Below, piece after piece: positions 1 through 8,615 of a DNA stretch of 64,000 nucleotides (the first letter of the stretch is position 1; each line of letters begins with the position of its first letter). Source of the stretch: Sorangium cellulosum (GTDB taxonomy: Bacteria; Myxococcota_A; Polyangia; Polyangiales; Polyangiaceae); NCBI RefSeq assembly GCF_004135735.1, contig NZ_CP012670.1, forward strand, positions 1,922,001 through 1,986,000, read 5' to 3'. The position numbers were made by a program, and so were the translations under genes. The notes under the pieces are model-generated. The model saw only the letters and a program-made list of their open reading frames with translations. It did no database searches and was not told where the DNA came from.

Positions 1-1157
1 AGCAGGTGGACGAGCCGGAGGCGCGTGTCGATGTGCCTGCCGCTCAGCGCGAGCGCCCGCCTGTACGTCGCGATCGCCTTGTCGACGTCGCCGGTCTCCT
101 CGTACAGCGCGCCCAGGGTCGCGAGCCGCTGGAAGTCCTGCCCCCGCTCGGCCTCGAGGATCGCGATGAGCTCCGCGAGCCTCCCCTCGGCGCGGAAGGC
201 GTCGGTCATGATGAGCAGGATCTCGGCGCGCACGCCCGCGGCGCCGCCGGCGACGGCGAGCGCCCGCTTGAGCACCGCGAGCGCCTCGTCCATCTTCTTC
301 TGCTTGGCGAGCGCCCGCCCGAGGTCGCGCAGCGCCGGCGCGAGCGCGCGGTTGTCGCCGGCCGCGGCCTTGACGAGCTCGCGGAACTCGGCCTCGGCGC
401 GCGCGTGGTGCCCGCGCGCGGCGAGCTCGCGCCCGAGCTCCGCCTTGACGAACAGCGAGCCCTGCGACGTCTTCACGAGCGCGTCGTGGTGCGCCTCGGC
501 CCCGGCGAAGTCCGAGAGATCGAGGCAGAGCCCGAGCAGCGTGCGCCGCGTCTGCTCGACGTCCGCGGAGGCCTTGAGCAGCGGCAGCGCCTTCTCGTAG
601 TGCGCGCGCGCGCGGCCCTTGTCGCCGCGGTCCGCCTCGAGCTGGGCGAGCGCGAGCATCGCCGAGGGGTCCGACGGCCGCTCCGCGATCGCCGCCTCGT
701 ACGTCTTGATGGCGTCGTCGTACCGCCCGTCCTGCTTGTAAATGCCGGCGAGCACGACCCTGGAGGCCCAGGCGTCCGCGCCGGGCTGGGCGGCGCGGCG
801 CTCGAACTCCTCGACGAGCTTCTTCAGGTTCCCGTCGCGCTCGCGGTAGAGCTGGGCGAGGCGCTGGAGCGGGAAGGGCGCGCTCGGCTGGCTCAGGACG
901 ATCGCGGTGTAGCGCGCGATCAGCGCGTCGCTCGACCGGCCGCCTGGCCTCGCGTCGCCGGCCTCGGCGGGCCTGGGCTTCGCCTGGGGCGGCCGGGCGG
1001 GCGCCGGGCGCGCGGCGCCGGGTCTGGGCGCCTTGGGCCTGGGCCGCCTGGTGCGGCCGGCCGGATCGAAGTCCGCGGCGTCGGCGGGCGGCGCCACGAG
1101 CGTCGCGGCCGCGGGGAGCAGGACGGCGAGGCAGCCGGCCAGGACGTGGGATCGCAC
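1..1157 (-). CDS. Secreted/periplasmic TPR-repeat protein, 3' end cut by window edge
   Basis: The minus strand is open from the left edge to a GTG at 1157-1155, giving 385 visible codons with no stop. The first 27 or so residues form a signal peptide (VRSHVLAGCLAVLLPAAATL...), followed by a Pro/Arg/Ala-rich linker. The rest is helical TPR-like repeats, for example DGRYDDAIKTYEAAIAERPS, KGRARAHYEKALPLL and TGDVDKAIATYRRALALSG. TPR arrays are protein-interaction scaffolds and no enzymatic domain is visible in this part. The C-terminus and any further domain lie outside the window. GTG was chosen because it gives an intact signal peptide. The specific role is unknown. Confidence 0.8.
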   Translation of the reverse strand, partial: MRSHVLAGCLAVLLPAAATLVAPPADAADFDPAGRTRRPRPKAPRPGAARPAPARPPQAKPRPAEAGDARPGGRSSDALIARYTAIVLSQPSAPFPLQRLAQLYRERDGNLKKLVEEFERRAAQPGADAWASRVVLAGIYKQDGRYDDAIKTYEAAIAERPSDPSAMLALAQLEADRGDKGRARAHYEKALPLLKASADVEQTRRTLLGLCLDLSDFAGAEAHHDALVKTSQGSLFVKAELGRELAARGHHARAEAEFRELVKAAAGDNRALAPALRDLGRALAKQKKMDEALAVLKRALAVAGGAAGVRAEILLIMTDAFRAEGRLAELIAILEAERGQDFQRLATLGALYEETGDVDKAIATYRRALALSGRHIDTRLRLVHL

Positions 1158-1524
1158 CGGGGTAGGGTAGATCGGCGGTGCGCGGCCGGCCACGCGGAGC
1201 GGTGGCAGCGCCCCCGCGAGGGCTCCTCCAGGAAGAAAGCGCCTCGATGAAGGCGCGCTCTGCGCAGCGCGGCGCGCCGGGCCGGGGAGCTCGGCCGGCG
1301 CTCCTTGGCATCCCGGCGGAGTGCTTGACGCGCAGGGGGCGGCCGGGGACAGTCCCCTGCGCGCCGCGACGCCGTCTCCGCCGCTGTAAGGCGGCGGCCC
1401 CATTGAAGCGCATCTGTACGCCGCGACGCCGTCTCCGCCGCTGCAAGGCGGCGGCCCCGTTGAAGCGCATCTGTACGCCGCGACACCGTCTCCGCCGCTG
1501 CAAGGCGGCGGCCCCATTGAAGCC
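1158..1524. other. Intergenic stretch with tandem repeats, between divergent genes
   Basis: This region separates the minus-strand TPR gene from the plus-strand AAA/PD-(D/E)XK gene. Its first half is featureless GC-rich DNA containing a short hairpin (GGGGAC/GTCCCC near 1346-1358). Its second half is a 57-bp tandem repeat. I see no convincing gene; reading frames across it are compositional. Confidence 0.7.
1362..1522. repeat. 57-bp direct tandem repeat, 2.8 copies
   Basis: Units start at 1362, 1419 and 1476, an exact 57-bp period with only a few substitutions. The last copy breaks off just before the ATG of the downstream gene. Each unit contains a CCGCCGC-6 nt-GCGGCGG dyad, so each can form a short hairpin. 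The period is a multiple of three, so frames stay open through it. Confidence 0.9.
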
Positions 1525-3282
1525 ATGCCCTTCGTCCCGGCCCTCGGCCAGTCCGACTTCCGTGAGCTCCGCCGCGCGGGCGCCGGTTACGTCGACAAGA
1601 CGCCGTTCATCGGACAGCTCCTCGCCGATCCTGCGCAGGTCGTCCTGTTCCCGCGGCCGCGCCGCTTCGGCAAGACCCTGAACCTCTCCACCCTTGCGTA
1701 TTTCCTGGGGAAACGCGACGAAGACCTCTCCTCGCTGTTCCGGGATCTCGCCGTCTGGAGCGACCAGGCGGCCCGTGCCCATTTCCAGCAGCACCCCGTC
1801 CTCTTCCTGACGTTCAAGGACATCAAGACCCTCTCTTACGAGACCACGCTGGATGCGATCCGCACGGAGGTGCAGCGCCTCTACAGCCAGCATCAGGACC
1901 TGCTGCAGGGCGAGGCGCTCCGCCCCGATGAGAAGCGACACTACGAGCACATGCTCCTCGGGGAGATCACCGAGGAAGACTGCCGTCGATCCCTGAGGGA
2001 GCTGTCCGATTACCTCGCGCGCCATCACGGCCGCAGGGTGGTCATCCTGATCGACGAGTACGACACCCCGATCCAGTCCGGCTACCTGAACGGCTTCTTC
2101 GACGAGGTGACGCTGTTCTTCCGGAACTTCTTCTCTGCCGCCCTCAAGGACAACCCCTCGCTCTTCAAGGGGGTGCTCACGGGGGTGCTGCGGGTGGCCC
2201 GGGAGAACCTCTTCTCGGGCCTCAACAACATCATCGTGTCCTCGATCCTGCACGATCGCCGCCACGCGACCTCCTTCGGCTTCACCGAGGCCGAGGTCGC
2301 CGGCGTCCTCGATCGGGCGCGGCCCGACGGCGCCCCTGCGGAGCAGGCGGCGGCGCTCCCGGCGCACGCGCCGCCGCGGCTCGACGAGATCCGGGCGTGG
2401 TACGACGGGTACCTCTTCGGCGGCGAGGTCATCTACAATCCCTGGTCGATCCTGAACTACGTGGCCACCGGCGCCCTCCGGCCCTACTGGGTCAACACCG
2501 CCTCGCCCGACCTCCTCCAGGATCTCATCGCCCGGCGGGGCCTCGGCCTCTCGAGCGAGACCGAGGCGCTGCTGCGCGGCGAGCCCGTCGAGGCCCGCAT
2601 CGACGAGAACATCGTCCTGCGCGACCTGGACCAGCAGCCGGAGGCGCTGTGGAGCTTCCTCCTCTTCTCCGGCTACCTCACGCCCAGGTCGGTGCGCGAG
2701 GAGCTCGGCGAGATCATCGCCTCGCTCGCCATTCCCAACCTCGAGGTCCGCCTCGCGTTCCGCGACCTGTTCCGCTCCTGGCTCCGGCGCGGGCTGCCGG
2801 AGCGGAGGCACGCCGAGGGGCTGCTCCGCGCGCTCCTCGAGGGCGACGCGCCGTCGCTCGAAGCGCTGCTGGAGCGGTTGCTCGTCACGGTGATGTCCTA
2901 TCAAGACCCCGCCGGCCGGGAGCCGGAGAAGCTCTATCACGGCTTCATCCTGGGCCTCCTCGTGCAGCTCGAGGGCGAGTACGACGTTCGCTCCAACCGC
3001 GAGTCCGGCCTCGGTCGCGCCGACGTCCTCGTCCGGCCGCGCGCGCCGGGGCATCCGGGGGTGGTGCTGGAGCTCAAGGTGCCGCAGCGAGGCGAGACGC
3101 CGGAGCAGGCGCTCCTGGCCGCCGCGCGGCAGGTCCGGGACCGCCGCTATGCGGCCGAGCTGGTCGCCGCCGGCGCGGCGCCCGTGCACGAGCTGGTCGC
3201 GGTCTTCGACGGAAAGCGCGCCTGGGTGAGGCCAGTCGATGAGGCCCTCTCCGGCGCCGAGGACGGCCCCTCGCGGGACTGA
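1525..3282 (+). CDS. AAA-ATPase-like protein with C-terminal PD-(D/E)XK nuclease domain (PF09820/PF08011 type)
   Basis: 585 aa, the full length expected for this family. The N-terminal ATPase-like domain has the characteristic opening (DFRELRRAG.GYVDKT), a degenerate P-loop RPRRFGKT at about 44-51 and a Walker B-like VILIDEYDTP at about 173-182. The C-terminal domain carries a PD-(D/E)XK pattern: GRAD with D500, then LELK with E516 and K518, so the nuclease core looks intact. These proteins are abundant, often in multiple copies, in bacteria with large genomes. Their function is not established; roles in mobile-element or defence biology are only conjecture. The start ATG follows directly on the tandem repeat and has no strong Shine-Dalgarno. 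It appears monocistronic. Confidence 0.88.
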   Translation: MPFVPALGQSDFRELRRAGAGYVDKTPFIGQLLADPAQVVLFPRPRRFGKTLNLSTLAYFLGKRDEDLSSLFRDLAVWSDQAARAHFQQHPVLFLTFKDIKTLSYETTLDAIRTEVQRLYSQHQDLLQGEALRPDEKRHYEHMLLGEITEEDCRRSLRELSDYLARHHGRRVVILIDEYDTPIQSGYLNGFFDEVTLFFRNFFSAALKDNPSLFKGVLTGVLRVARENLFSGLNNIIVSSILHDRRHATSFGFTEAEVAGVLDRARPDGAPAEQAAALPAHAPPRLDEIRAWYDGYLFGGEVIYNPWSILNYVATGALRPYWVNTASPDLLQDLIARRGLGLSSETEALLRGEPVEARIDENIVLRDLDQQPEALWSFLLFSGYLTPRSVREELGEIIASLAIPNLEVRLAFRDLFRSWLRRGLPERRHAEGLLRALLEGDAPSLEALLERLLVTVMSYQDPAGREPEKLYHGFILGLLVQLEGEYDVRSNRESGLGRADVLVRPRAPGHPGVVLELKVPQRGETPEQALLAAARQVRDRRYAAELVAAGAAPVHELVAVFDGKRAWVRPVDEALSGAEDGPSRD

Positions 3283-3506
3283 CGCTCCGAGCGCGGTCGG
3301 GGTGCGGAGCGCGAGGTCCCGCCCACCTTCGCATCGTCCCGCGACCAGCCGTGCCCGATACCCCGTGACGGTTGCCTGGCTTACGGCACAAATTGCTGCC
3401 TGGAGCGAGCCCGGTTCTGGATATCCTGGGCCACGGCGATGGGCTCGTCCGACGCACCGCACTGGCGAGCGCTGCGGTCCCCGGGGCCGCCGGAGGGGCA
3501 CCGCTG

Positions 3507-6500
3507 ATGCGCGAAGGCGACCTCGTCGGCGATCGCTTCGAGATCGAGGCGCACGCGAGCGCCGGCGGCATGGCGCAGGTCTTCCGCGCCCGCGATCGGC
3601 TCACCGGCGAGCCGGTCGCGCTGAAGATCCTGGAGCGCCGGGGTCCCCAGGAGACGCACCGCTTCGTCCGGGAGGCCCACGCGCTCGCCGCGCTCCGCCA
3701 CCCGGGCATCGTCGGGTACATCGCCCACGGCACGACCGAGCGCGGCGAGCTCTACCTCGCGATGCCGTGGCTCACCGGCGAGACCCTCGCCGAGCGCTTC
3801 CTCCGCGAGCCGCTCACCGTGCCCGAGAGCCTGACGCTCGGCGCGCGCGTCGCGTCCACGCTCGGCGCCGTCCACCGGCTCGGCGTCGTCCACCGCGACC
3901 TCAAGCCGAGCAACCTCTTGCTCGTCGGCGGCGCGGTCGACGACGTGATCCTCCTCGACTTCGGCGTCGCGCGCGTCGCGGAGGCCGGCCAGGAGCTCAC
4001 CCTGCCCGGCGTGATGCTCGGCACGCCCGGCTACATGGCCCCGGAGCAGGCGCGCGGCGAGCTCACCATCGGCGCGCGCGCCGACGTCTTCGCGCTGGGC
4101 TGCGTCCTCTACCGCTGCCTCACCGGCCGGCCGCCGTTCGTCGGCCACGACGGCCTCTCCGTGCTCGTGAAGGTCCTCCTCGAGGAGCCCCCGCGGCTGC
4201 GGGAGCTCCGCGGCGAGATCCCCGCCGCGCTCGACGACCTCGTCACCCGCATGCTCGCCAAGGATCCGCGCGACCGCCCCGCCGACGGCGCGTCCGTCGC
4301 CGCCGAGCTCGCGTCTCTCGGCGAGCTCGCGCCCGGCTCGCGGCGCGGCCTCCCTTCGCCCGCCGGCGCCCCGATCCCCGAGCTCACGACCGGCGAGCGC
4401 CGGATGATCTGCCTCATCCTCGCCCGCGACGGCGCGCTCGACAGCGACGCGACCCGGTCCGAGGGCGAGGACGCGCTGCGGGCGCGCGCGCTCGGCGCGC
4501 TCGCCGAGCGGCACCAGGGCCGCCTCGAGATCATCGACGCGCGCTCGCCGGTCGTCGTGCTGTCGGGCGCCGTCGCGCCGACCGACCTCGCGGCGCGGGG
4601 CGCGCGGTGCGCGCTGGCCATGCAGGTGCTGCTCGGCGGCGCGCCGGTCGCGCTGGTCGCCGGGCGCGCCGAGATCTCCGCCCGCTCGCCGATCGGCAAG
4701 CTCATCGATCAGGCGGCCGCGCTGCTCGCCGGCGACGGGGCGCGGCACGGCGTGGTCCGCGTCGACGAGGTCACGGCCGGCCTGCTCGGCGCGCGGTTCG
4801 AGGTCGACGCCGACGCGTCGGGCCACCTCCTGCGCGGCGAGCGCGACGACCTCGAGGCCGCGCCGCGCCTGCTCGGCAGGCCGACGCCGTGCGTGGGCCG
4901 CGACCGGGAGCTGTCGCTGCTCGAGGCGACGTTCCTCCAGTGCGTCGAGGAGCAGACGCCCTCCGCCGTGCTGATCACGGCCCCCGCGGGCATGGGCAAG
5001 TCGCGCCTGCGCGCCGAGCTGCTCCGGCGCCTCAGGGCGCGGGGCGAGCGGATGGCGGCGTGGATCGCGCGCGGCGATCCGATGAGCGCCGGGTCCGCCT
5101 TCGGCCTGCTCGCGCAGGCGCTCCGGCGCGCGCTCGGCGTGGCCGAGGGGGAGCCGGCGCAGGCGGTGCGGCGCAAGATCCGCGAGCGCGTCGCGCGGCA
5201 CGGCGAGGCCGGCGCCCGCATGGCGCCGTTCCTCGGCGAGCTCGTGGGCGCGCCGTTCCCCGACGAGGAGAGCGCGGCGCTCAGGGCGGCGCGCCGGAGC
5301 TCCGTGCTCATGGGCGATCGGCTGCACCTCGTCTGGGAGGAGTTCCTGCGCGCCGAGAGCGCGGCGCACCCGGTGCTGCTCGTCCTCGAGGACCTGCACT
5401 GGGGCGACCTGCCCACGGTCGCCATGATCAACAGCGCGCTCCGCAACGTGCGCGACGCGCCGTTCATGGTGCTCGCGCTCGGCCGGCCCGAGGTGCGCGA
5501 GGTGTTCCCGAGGCTGTGGGCCGGGCGCGGCGTGCAGGAGATCGAGCTCGTGGGGCTGTCGCGCCGCGCCAGCGAGCGGCTCGTGCGGCAGGCGCTGGGC
5601 GGCGACGTCGCCGAGGAGGTCGTCGCCACGCTCGTCGAGCGCGCCGACGGCAACGCGTTCTTCCTGGAGGAGCAGATCCGCGCCGCCGCCGAGGGGCGAG
5701 GGGCCGCGCTGCCCGAGACGGTGCTGGCCATGGTGCAGGCGCGGCTGGAGGCGCTCGATCCCGAGGCGCGGCGCGTCCTCAGGGCGGCGAGCGTCTTCGG
5801 CCAGAGCTTCCGGCCGGCCGGCGTCGCCGCGCTGCTCGGCGGCGCCGACGCCGAGGTGGCGGGCCGGCTCGCCGAGCTCGTGGAGCGCGAGGTGATCCTC
5901 CCCGGGCGGCAGCCCGGCGGCGCCGGCGCGCGCGACAGCGGGCTCTCGTTCACGCCCGCCGCGCCCGTCGCGCCGGTCGACGCCGCGGCGCTCGAGCGGG
6001 GACCCTGGGGCGGGGCCGGCGAGCCGGACGCGGCCGAGTACAGCTTCCGGCACGCGCTCGTGCGCGAGGCGGCGTACGGGGCGCTGACGGACTACGACCG
6101 GCGGCTCGGCCACCGGCTGGCGGGCGAGTGGCTGGAGCGGGTGGGGAAGGGCGACGCGGCGGAGCTCGCCGAGCACTTCGAGCGCGGCGCCGAGCCGGGG
6201 CGGGCCGCGGCGTGGTACCGGCGCGCGGCGGAGCAGGCGCTCCGCGGCAACGACCTGCTCGCGGCGATCCGGCACGCCGAGCGCGGCGTCGCGTGCGGCG
6301 CGGCCGGGGCGGAGGCGGGCGGGCTGCTCCTCGTCGAGGCCGAGGCCCGCGTCTGGCACGGCGACTTCGCCGTGGCCGAGCGGCGCGCGCTCGAGGCGGC
6401 CGCGCTGTTCGAGCCCGGCTCCTCCTCGTGGTACGCCGCGGTCACCTGGGTGATCATGGCCGCCGGCAAGCAGGGCGCCCTCGACGTCGTGGAGTCGTGG

Positions 6501-7487
6501 GTGGCCGCGGCGCGCGCCGCGCCGCCCGGCGAGGGCGCGCTGACCGGGAGGGACATCTGCCTCGCCGGGGGGGCCCACTGGCTGGTCTTCGGCGGTCGCT
6601 ACGCCGCCGCGGACGGGATCATCGAGGCGCTCGAGCGGAGCGGGGAGGAGGGCAGGCCGCTCGACCCCGGGGTGCTCGCGACGCTGTACGAGGCGCGCGC
6701 CATCCGCGCGATGACCTCCGGCGATCCCGGCGCCTGCCTCGAGGGCATCGAGGCGGCGCTCGCGGTGCACGAGCAGAGCGGGGACCGCCGCAACGCCTGC
6801 TCGCTGCGGGTGAACCTGGGCGCCATCACCATGGAGCTCGGCGACTCCGCGGGGGCCGAGGCCGCGCTGCGCGCCGCGCTCCGCGCGGCGGAGCAGATGG
6901 AGCTCACGGACCTGGCCGCGTTCGCCAGGAGCAACCTGGGCAACGTCCTCATCGCCCGCGGCGAGCTCGACGAGGCCCGGCAGGTCGAGGCGGCGGCGAT
7001 CGCGACGTTCCAGCGGCTGGGCGATCCGCGGGCCGAGGGGGTCGCCCGCGCCTACCTGGCGAAGGCGGCGCTGCTCGGCGGGGACCTCGAGATCGCCGAG
7101 GCCGAGGCCCGCGCCGCCGCGGAGCTCCTCCAGAGCGCCCCGCCGCTGCGCGCGGCGGCGTGGGCGCTCACCGCGCGCGTGCTGCTCCGGAAGGGCCGCG
7201 TCGGCGAGGCGCTCTCGCTCTCGGGCGAGGCGCTCTCGCTCCTGGAGTCGCTCGGCGCGGTCGAGGAGGGCGAGTCGCTGATCCGGCTCGTCCGGGCCGA
7301 GGCCCTCTTCGCGAGCGGCCAGCTCGACGACGCGCTCACCGCGATTGCCACGGCGCGCGACAGCGTGCTCTCCCGAGCCAGGCAGATCTCGAATCCTCGC
7401 TTCCGGGATCTTTTTCTGTCCACACCCGACAATGGCGAGACGCTCGCGGTGGCCGCGCGATGGCTTGGTGATCGCGACGCTCCGTAG
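3507..7487 (+). CDS. Serine/threonine protein kinase fused to AAA ATPase and TPR domains
   Basis: 1326 aa. Residues 1-275 are a complete Hanks-type kinase: Gly-rich loop near 19-25, K40 in VALK, HRDLKPSN with D131, DFG with D151, and GYMAPEQ. Residues of about 295-450 resemble a degenerate class III nucleotide-cyclase-like module. A large AAA/STAND-type ATPase follows, with Walker A APAGMGKS near 490 and Walker B LLVLEDLHWGD near 626. From about 850 to the end it is TPR-like helical repeats. The layout matches the PknK-like kinase-AAA-TPR proteins expanded in myxobacteria. It is predicted cytoplasmic (no membrane segment seen), integrating ATPase/TPR sensing with phosphorylation. ATG 3507 was chosen because GGAGGGG lies 8 nt upstream and the kinase fold begins at once; an earlier in-frame ATG at 3372 would add non-homologous sequence. 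Confidence 0.9.
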   Translation: MREGDLVGDRFEIEAHASAGGMAQVFRARDRLTGEPVALKILERRGPQETHRFVREAHALAALRHPGIVGYIAHGTTERGELYLAMPWLTGETLAERFLREPLTVPESLTLGARVASTLGAVHRLGVVHRDLKPSNLLLVGGAVDDVILLDFGVARVAEAGQELTLPGVMLGTPGYMAPEQARGELTIGARADVFALGCVLYRCLTGRPPFVGHDGLSVLVKVLLEEPPRLRELRGEIPAALDDLVTRMLAKDPRDRPADGASVAAELASLGELAPGSRRGLPSPAGAPIPELTTGERRMICLILARDGALDSDATRSEGEDALRARALGALAERHQGRLEIIDARSPVVVLSGAVAPTDLAARGARCALAMQVLLGGAPVALVAGRAEISARSPIGKLIDQAAALLAGDGARHGVVRVDEVTAGLLGARFEVDADASGHLLRGERDDLEAAPRLLGRPTPCVGRDRELSLLEATFLQCVEEQTPSAVLITAPAGMGKSRLRAELLRRLRARGERMAAWIARGDPMSAGSAFGLLAQALRRALGVAEGEPAQAVRRKIRERVARHGEAGARMAPFLGELVGAPFPDEESAALRAARRSSVLMGDRLHLVWEEFLRAESAAHPVLLVLEDLHWGDLPTVAMINSALRNVRDAPFMVLALGRPEVREVFPRLWAGRGVQEIELVGLSRRASERLVRQALGGDVAEEVVATLVERADGNAFFLEEQIRAAAEGRGAALPETVLAMVQARLEALDPEARRVLRAASVFGQSFRPAGVAALLGGADAEVAGRLAELVEREVILPGRQPGGAGARDSGLSFTPAAPVAPVDAAALERGPWGGAGEPDAAEYSFRHALVREAAYGALTDYDRRLGHRLAGEWLERVGKGDAAELAEHFERGAEPGRAAAWYRRAAEQALRGNDLLAAIRHAERGVACGAAGAEAGGLLLVEAEARVWHGDFAVAERRALEAAALFEPGSSSWYAAVTWVIMAAGKQGALDVVESWVAAARAAPPGEGALTGRDICLAGGAHWLVFGGRYAAADGIIEALERSGEEGRPLDPGVLATLYEARAIRAMTSGDPGACLEGIEAALAVHEQSGDRRNACSLRVNLGAITMELGDSAGAEAALRAALRAAEQMELTDLAAFARSNLGNVLIARGELDEARQVEAAAIATFQRLGDPRAEGVARAYLAKAALLGGDLEIAEAEARAAAELLQSAPPLRAAAWALTARVLLRKGRVGEALSLSGEALSLLESLGAVEEGESLIRLVRAEALFASGQLDDALTAIATARDSVLSRARQISNPRFRDLFLSTPDNGETLAVAARWLGDRDAP

Positions 7488-7580
7488 TATAGCGGGCCAT
7501 CTCATGTAGTCGTTTCTGCTCACGGCTCTCCCGAGGTCCGTGTGCCTCTCACGCGCGCGCCTGTCTGGCGTTCTCGTGAC

Positions 7581-7634
7581 GGTTTTCAGGACGTCGCCAC
7601 AGCTCCGCTTTTTCTGGGGTGATCCCTGAAAACC
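7581..7634. promoter_or_regulatory. Inverted repeat upstream of lipoprotein gene (candidate operator or hairpin)
   Basis: GGTTTTCAGG at 7581-7590 and its perfect complement CCTGAAAACC at 7625-7634 are separated by 34 bp. A second small palindrome, AGGAAATTCCT, sits at 7640-7650. Both are in an unusually AT-rich gap before the ATG at 7688. The dyads are read directly; their function is not known. Confidence 0.45.
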
Positions 7635-7687
7635 CATTGAGGAAATTCCTGATGCGTGTTCTGTTATTTTCTGAGGGGGTTGCGCGA

Positions 7688-8494
7688 ATGAGAGCCGGAG
7701 TCGCGATCTCGTGTCTGGGTCTTCTGGGTGCCTGCTTGACCGCCTGTATCGGGGAGGCCGAGCCCTTCGGGGATGAGAGCTCCACGGAGGAAGAGATCGC
7801 CACTGCGGAGCAGGCGGCGTTCACGAAGAACGCGTTCACGAAGAACGCGCTCACGGCCAGCGCGCTCACGCGCAACAGGCTCGCGACCGAGGCGCTCACG
7901 GGGGGCCCGCTGACGAGCAGCGCGCTCGCGAGGAGCGGAGAGGTCATGCGCGCATTGCGCGACCCGCTGGCCCGCGAGTTCCTGACCTACGCGGCGGGCT
8001 GTGCGCTGCCGGAAGGGCGATCGGTTCAGGTCACGCTGGACGGCGAGACCCACGTGTTCGAGGGAGAGCTCGGGCTCGCGCCCGAGTGGGGCCGCGCGCA
8101 CGGGCAGTGCAACGCCCGGTGTCAGGGCTGGGTATCGGCCTGTATGCTGGCCCGGGTCAACTATCTCGGGGAGAGCGTCCCTCTCTCGATGCGCGGCAAG
8201 AACAGGGCCCTCGAATCGCGTCCCGAGGAGAGGAAGGCCTTCCCTCACCGGGAAGCGGCGTATTTCGGTGATCTCTTCGCGCCGGAGCAGCTCCGGTTTG
8301 CGTGCAAGTCGCCCGGGTCGACGCTCATCCGCCGCGTGTGCGGCGGGACGGGCGAGGACACCGACGGGTGCATCGTCGATGTCCTCGGCGATTGCGACGA
8401 TCTCTGCGGCGCCCCGGCGCCGGATGGCAGCTTCTCGAACTGCGCTGTCGGTGACCGCACGATCCGGACGACGGTGACGATCTTCCGGGAGTAA
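7688..8494 (+). CDS. Lipoprotein of unknown function with short degenerate pentapeptide repeat
   Basis: 268 aa from ATG 7688, with GAGGGGG 8 nt upstream. An in-frame ATG at 7652 is possible but poorly placed. The signal peptide ends in an LTAC lipobox with lipidated C20. After an acidic spacer there is a run of 5-residue units (AFTKN, AFTKN, ALTAS, ALTRN ... ALTGG, PLTSS, ALARS). This resembles the low-complexity N-terminal tracts seen in several myxobacterial secreted proteins. The rest contains about ten cysteines (for example GQCNARCQGW, RRVCGG, GDCDDLC), suggesting a disulfide-bonded extracytoplasmic domain. No catalytic motif was recognised. It is followed by other lipoprotein genes on the same strand. 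Confidence 0.75.
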   Translation: MRAGVAISCLGLLGACLTACIGEAEPFGDESSTEEEIATAEQAAFTKNAFTKNALTASALTRNRLATEALTGGPLTSSALARSGEVMRALRDPLAREFLTYAAGCALPEGRSVQVTLDGETHVFEGELGLAPEWGRAHGQCNARCQGWVSACMLARVNYLGESVPLSMRGKNRALESRPEERKAFPHREAAYFGDLFAPEQLRFACKSPGSTLIRRVCGGTGEDTDGCIVDVLGDCDDLCGAPAPDGSFSNCAVGDRTIRTTVTIFRE

Positions 8495-8512
8495 GGGCGC
8501 CCGCCCGGCGCC

Positions 8513-8577
8513 GGTCGCGGCGCGCTCCCCCGGGTCGCGGCGCGCGCCTCCCTGGGTCACGGCGCGCGCCTCCCCCC
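8513..8577. repeat. Three short GC-rich direct repeats between lipoprotein genes
   Basis: GGTC(G/A)CGGCGCGC-type units begin at 8513, 8533 and 8555, a spacing of 20-22 bp, between the stop of one lipoprotein gene and the start of the next. The repetition is read directly; no function is known. Confidence 0.5.
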
Positions 8578-8615
8578 GCGACGCACCCCCGCTTTCGTAC
8601 TAGAGTCGCGGCGCC

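Noticed and set aside
6..1250. Plus-strand 414-residue open frame at the left edge
   Set aside because: Composition is Arg/Glu/Leu-rich without domains. The complementary strand encodes a clean TPR protein with a signal peptide.
3360..3430. Sigma-54 promoter before the kinase gene (TGGCTTACGGCACAAATTGCT)
   Set aside because: The GG and GC dinucleotides are 8 or 15 bp apart, never the required 10.
3381..7637. 1418-residue antisense frame over the kinase gene
   Set aside because: Shadow caused by high GC at codon position 3. The plus-strand kinase, AAA and TPR motifs are unequivocal.
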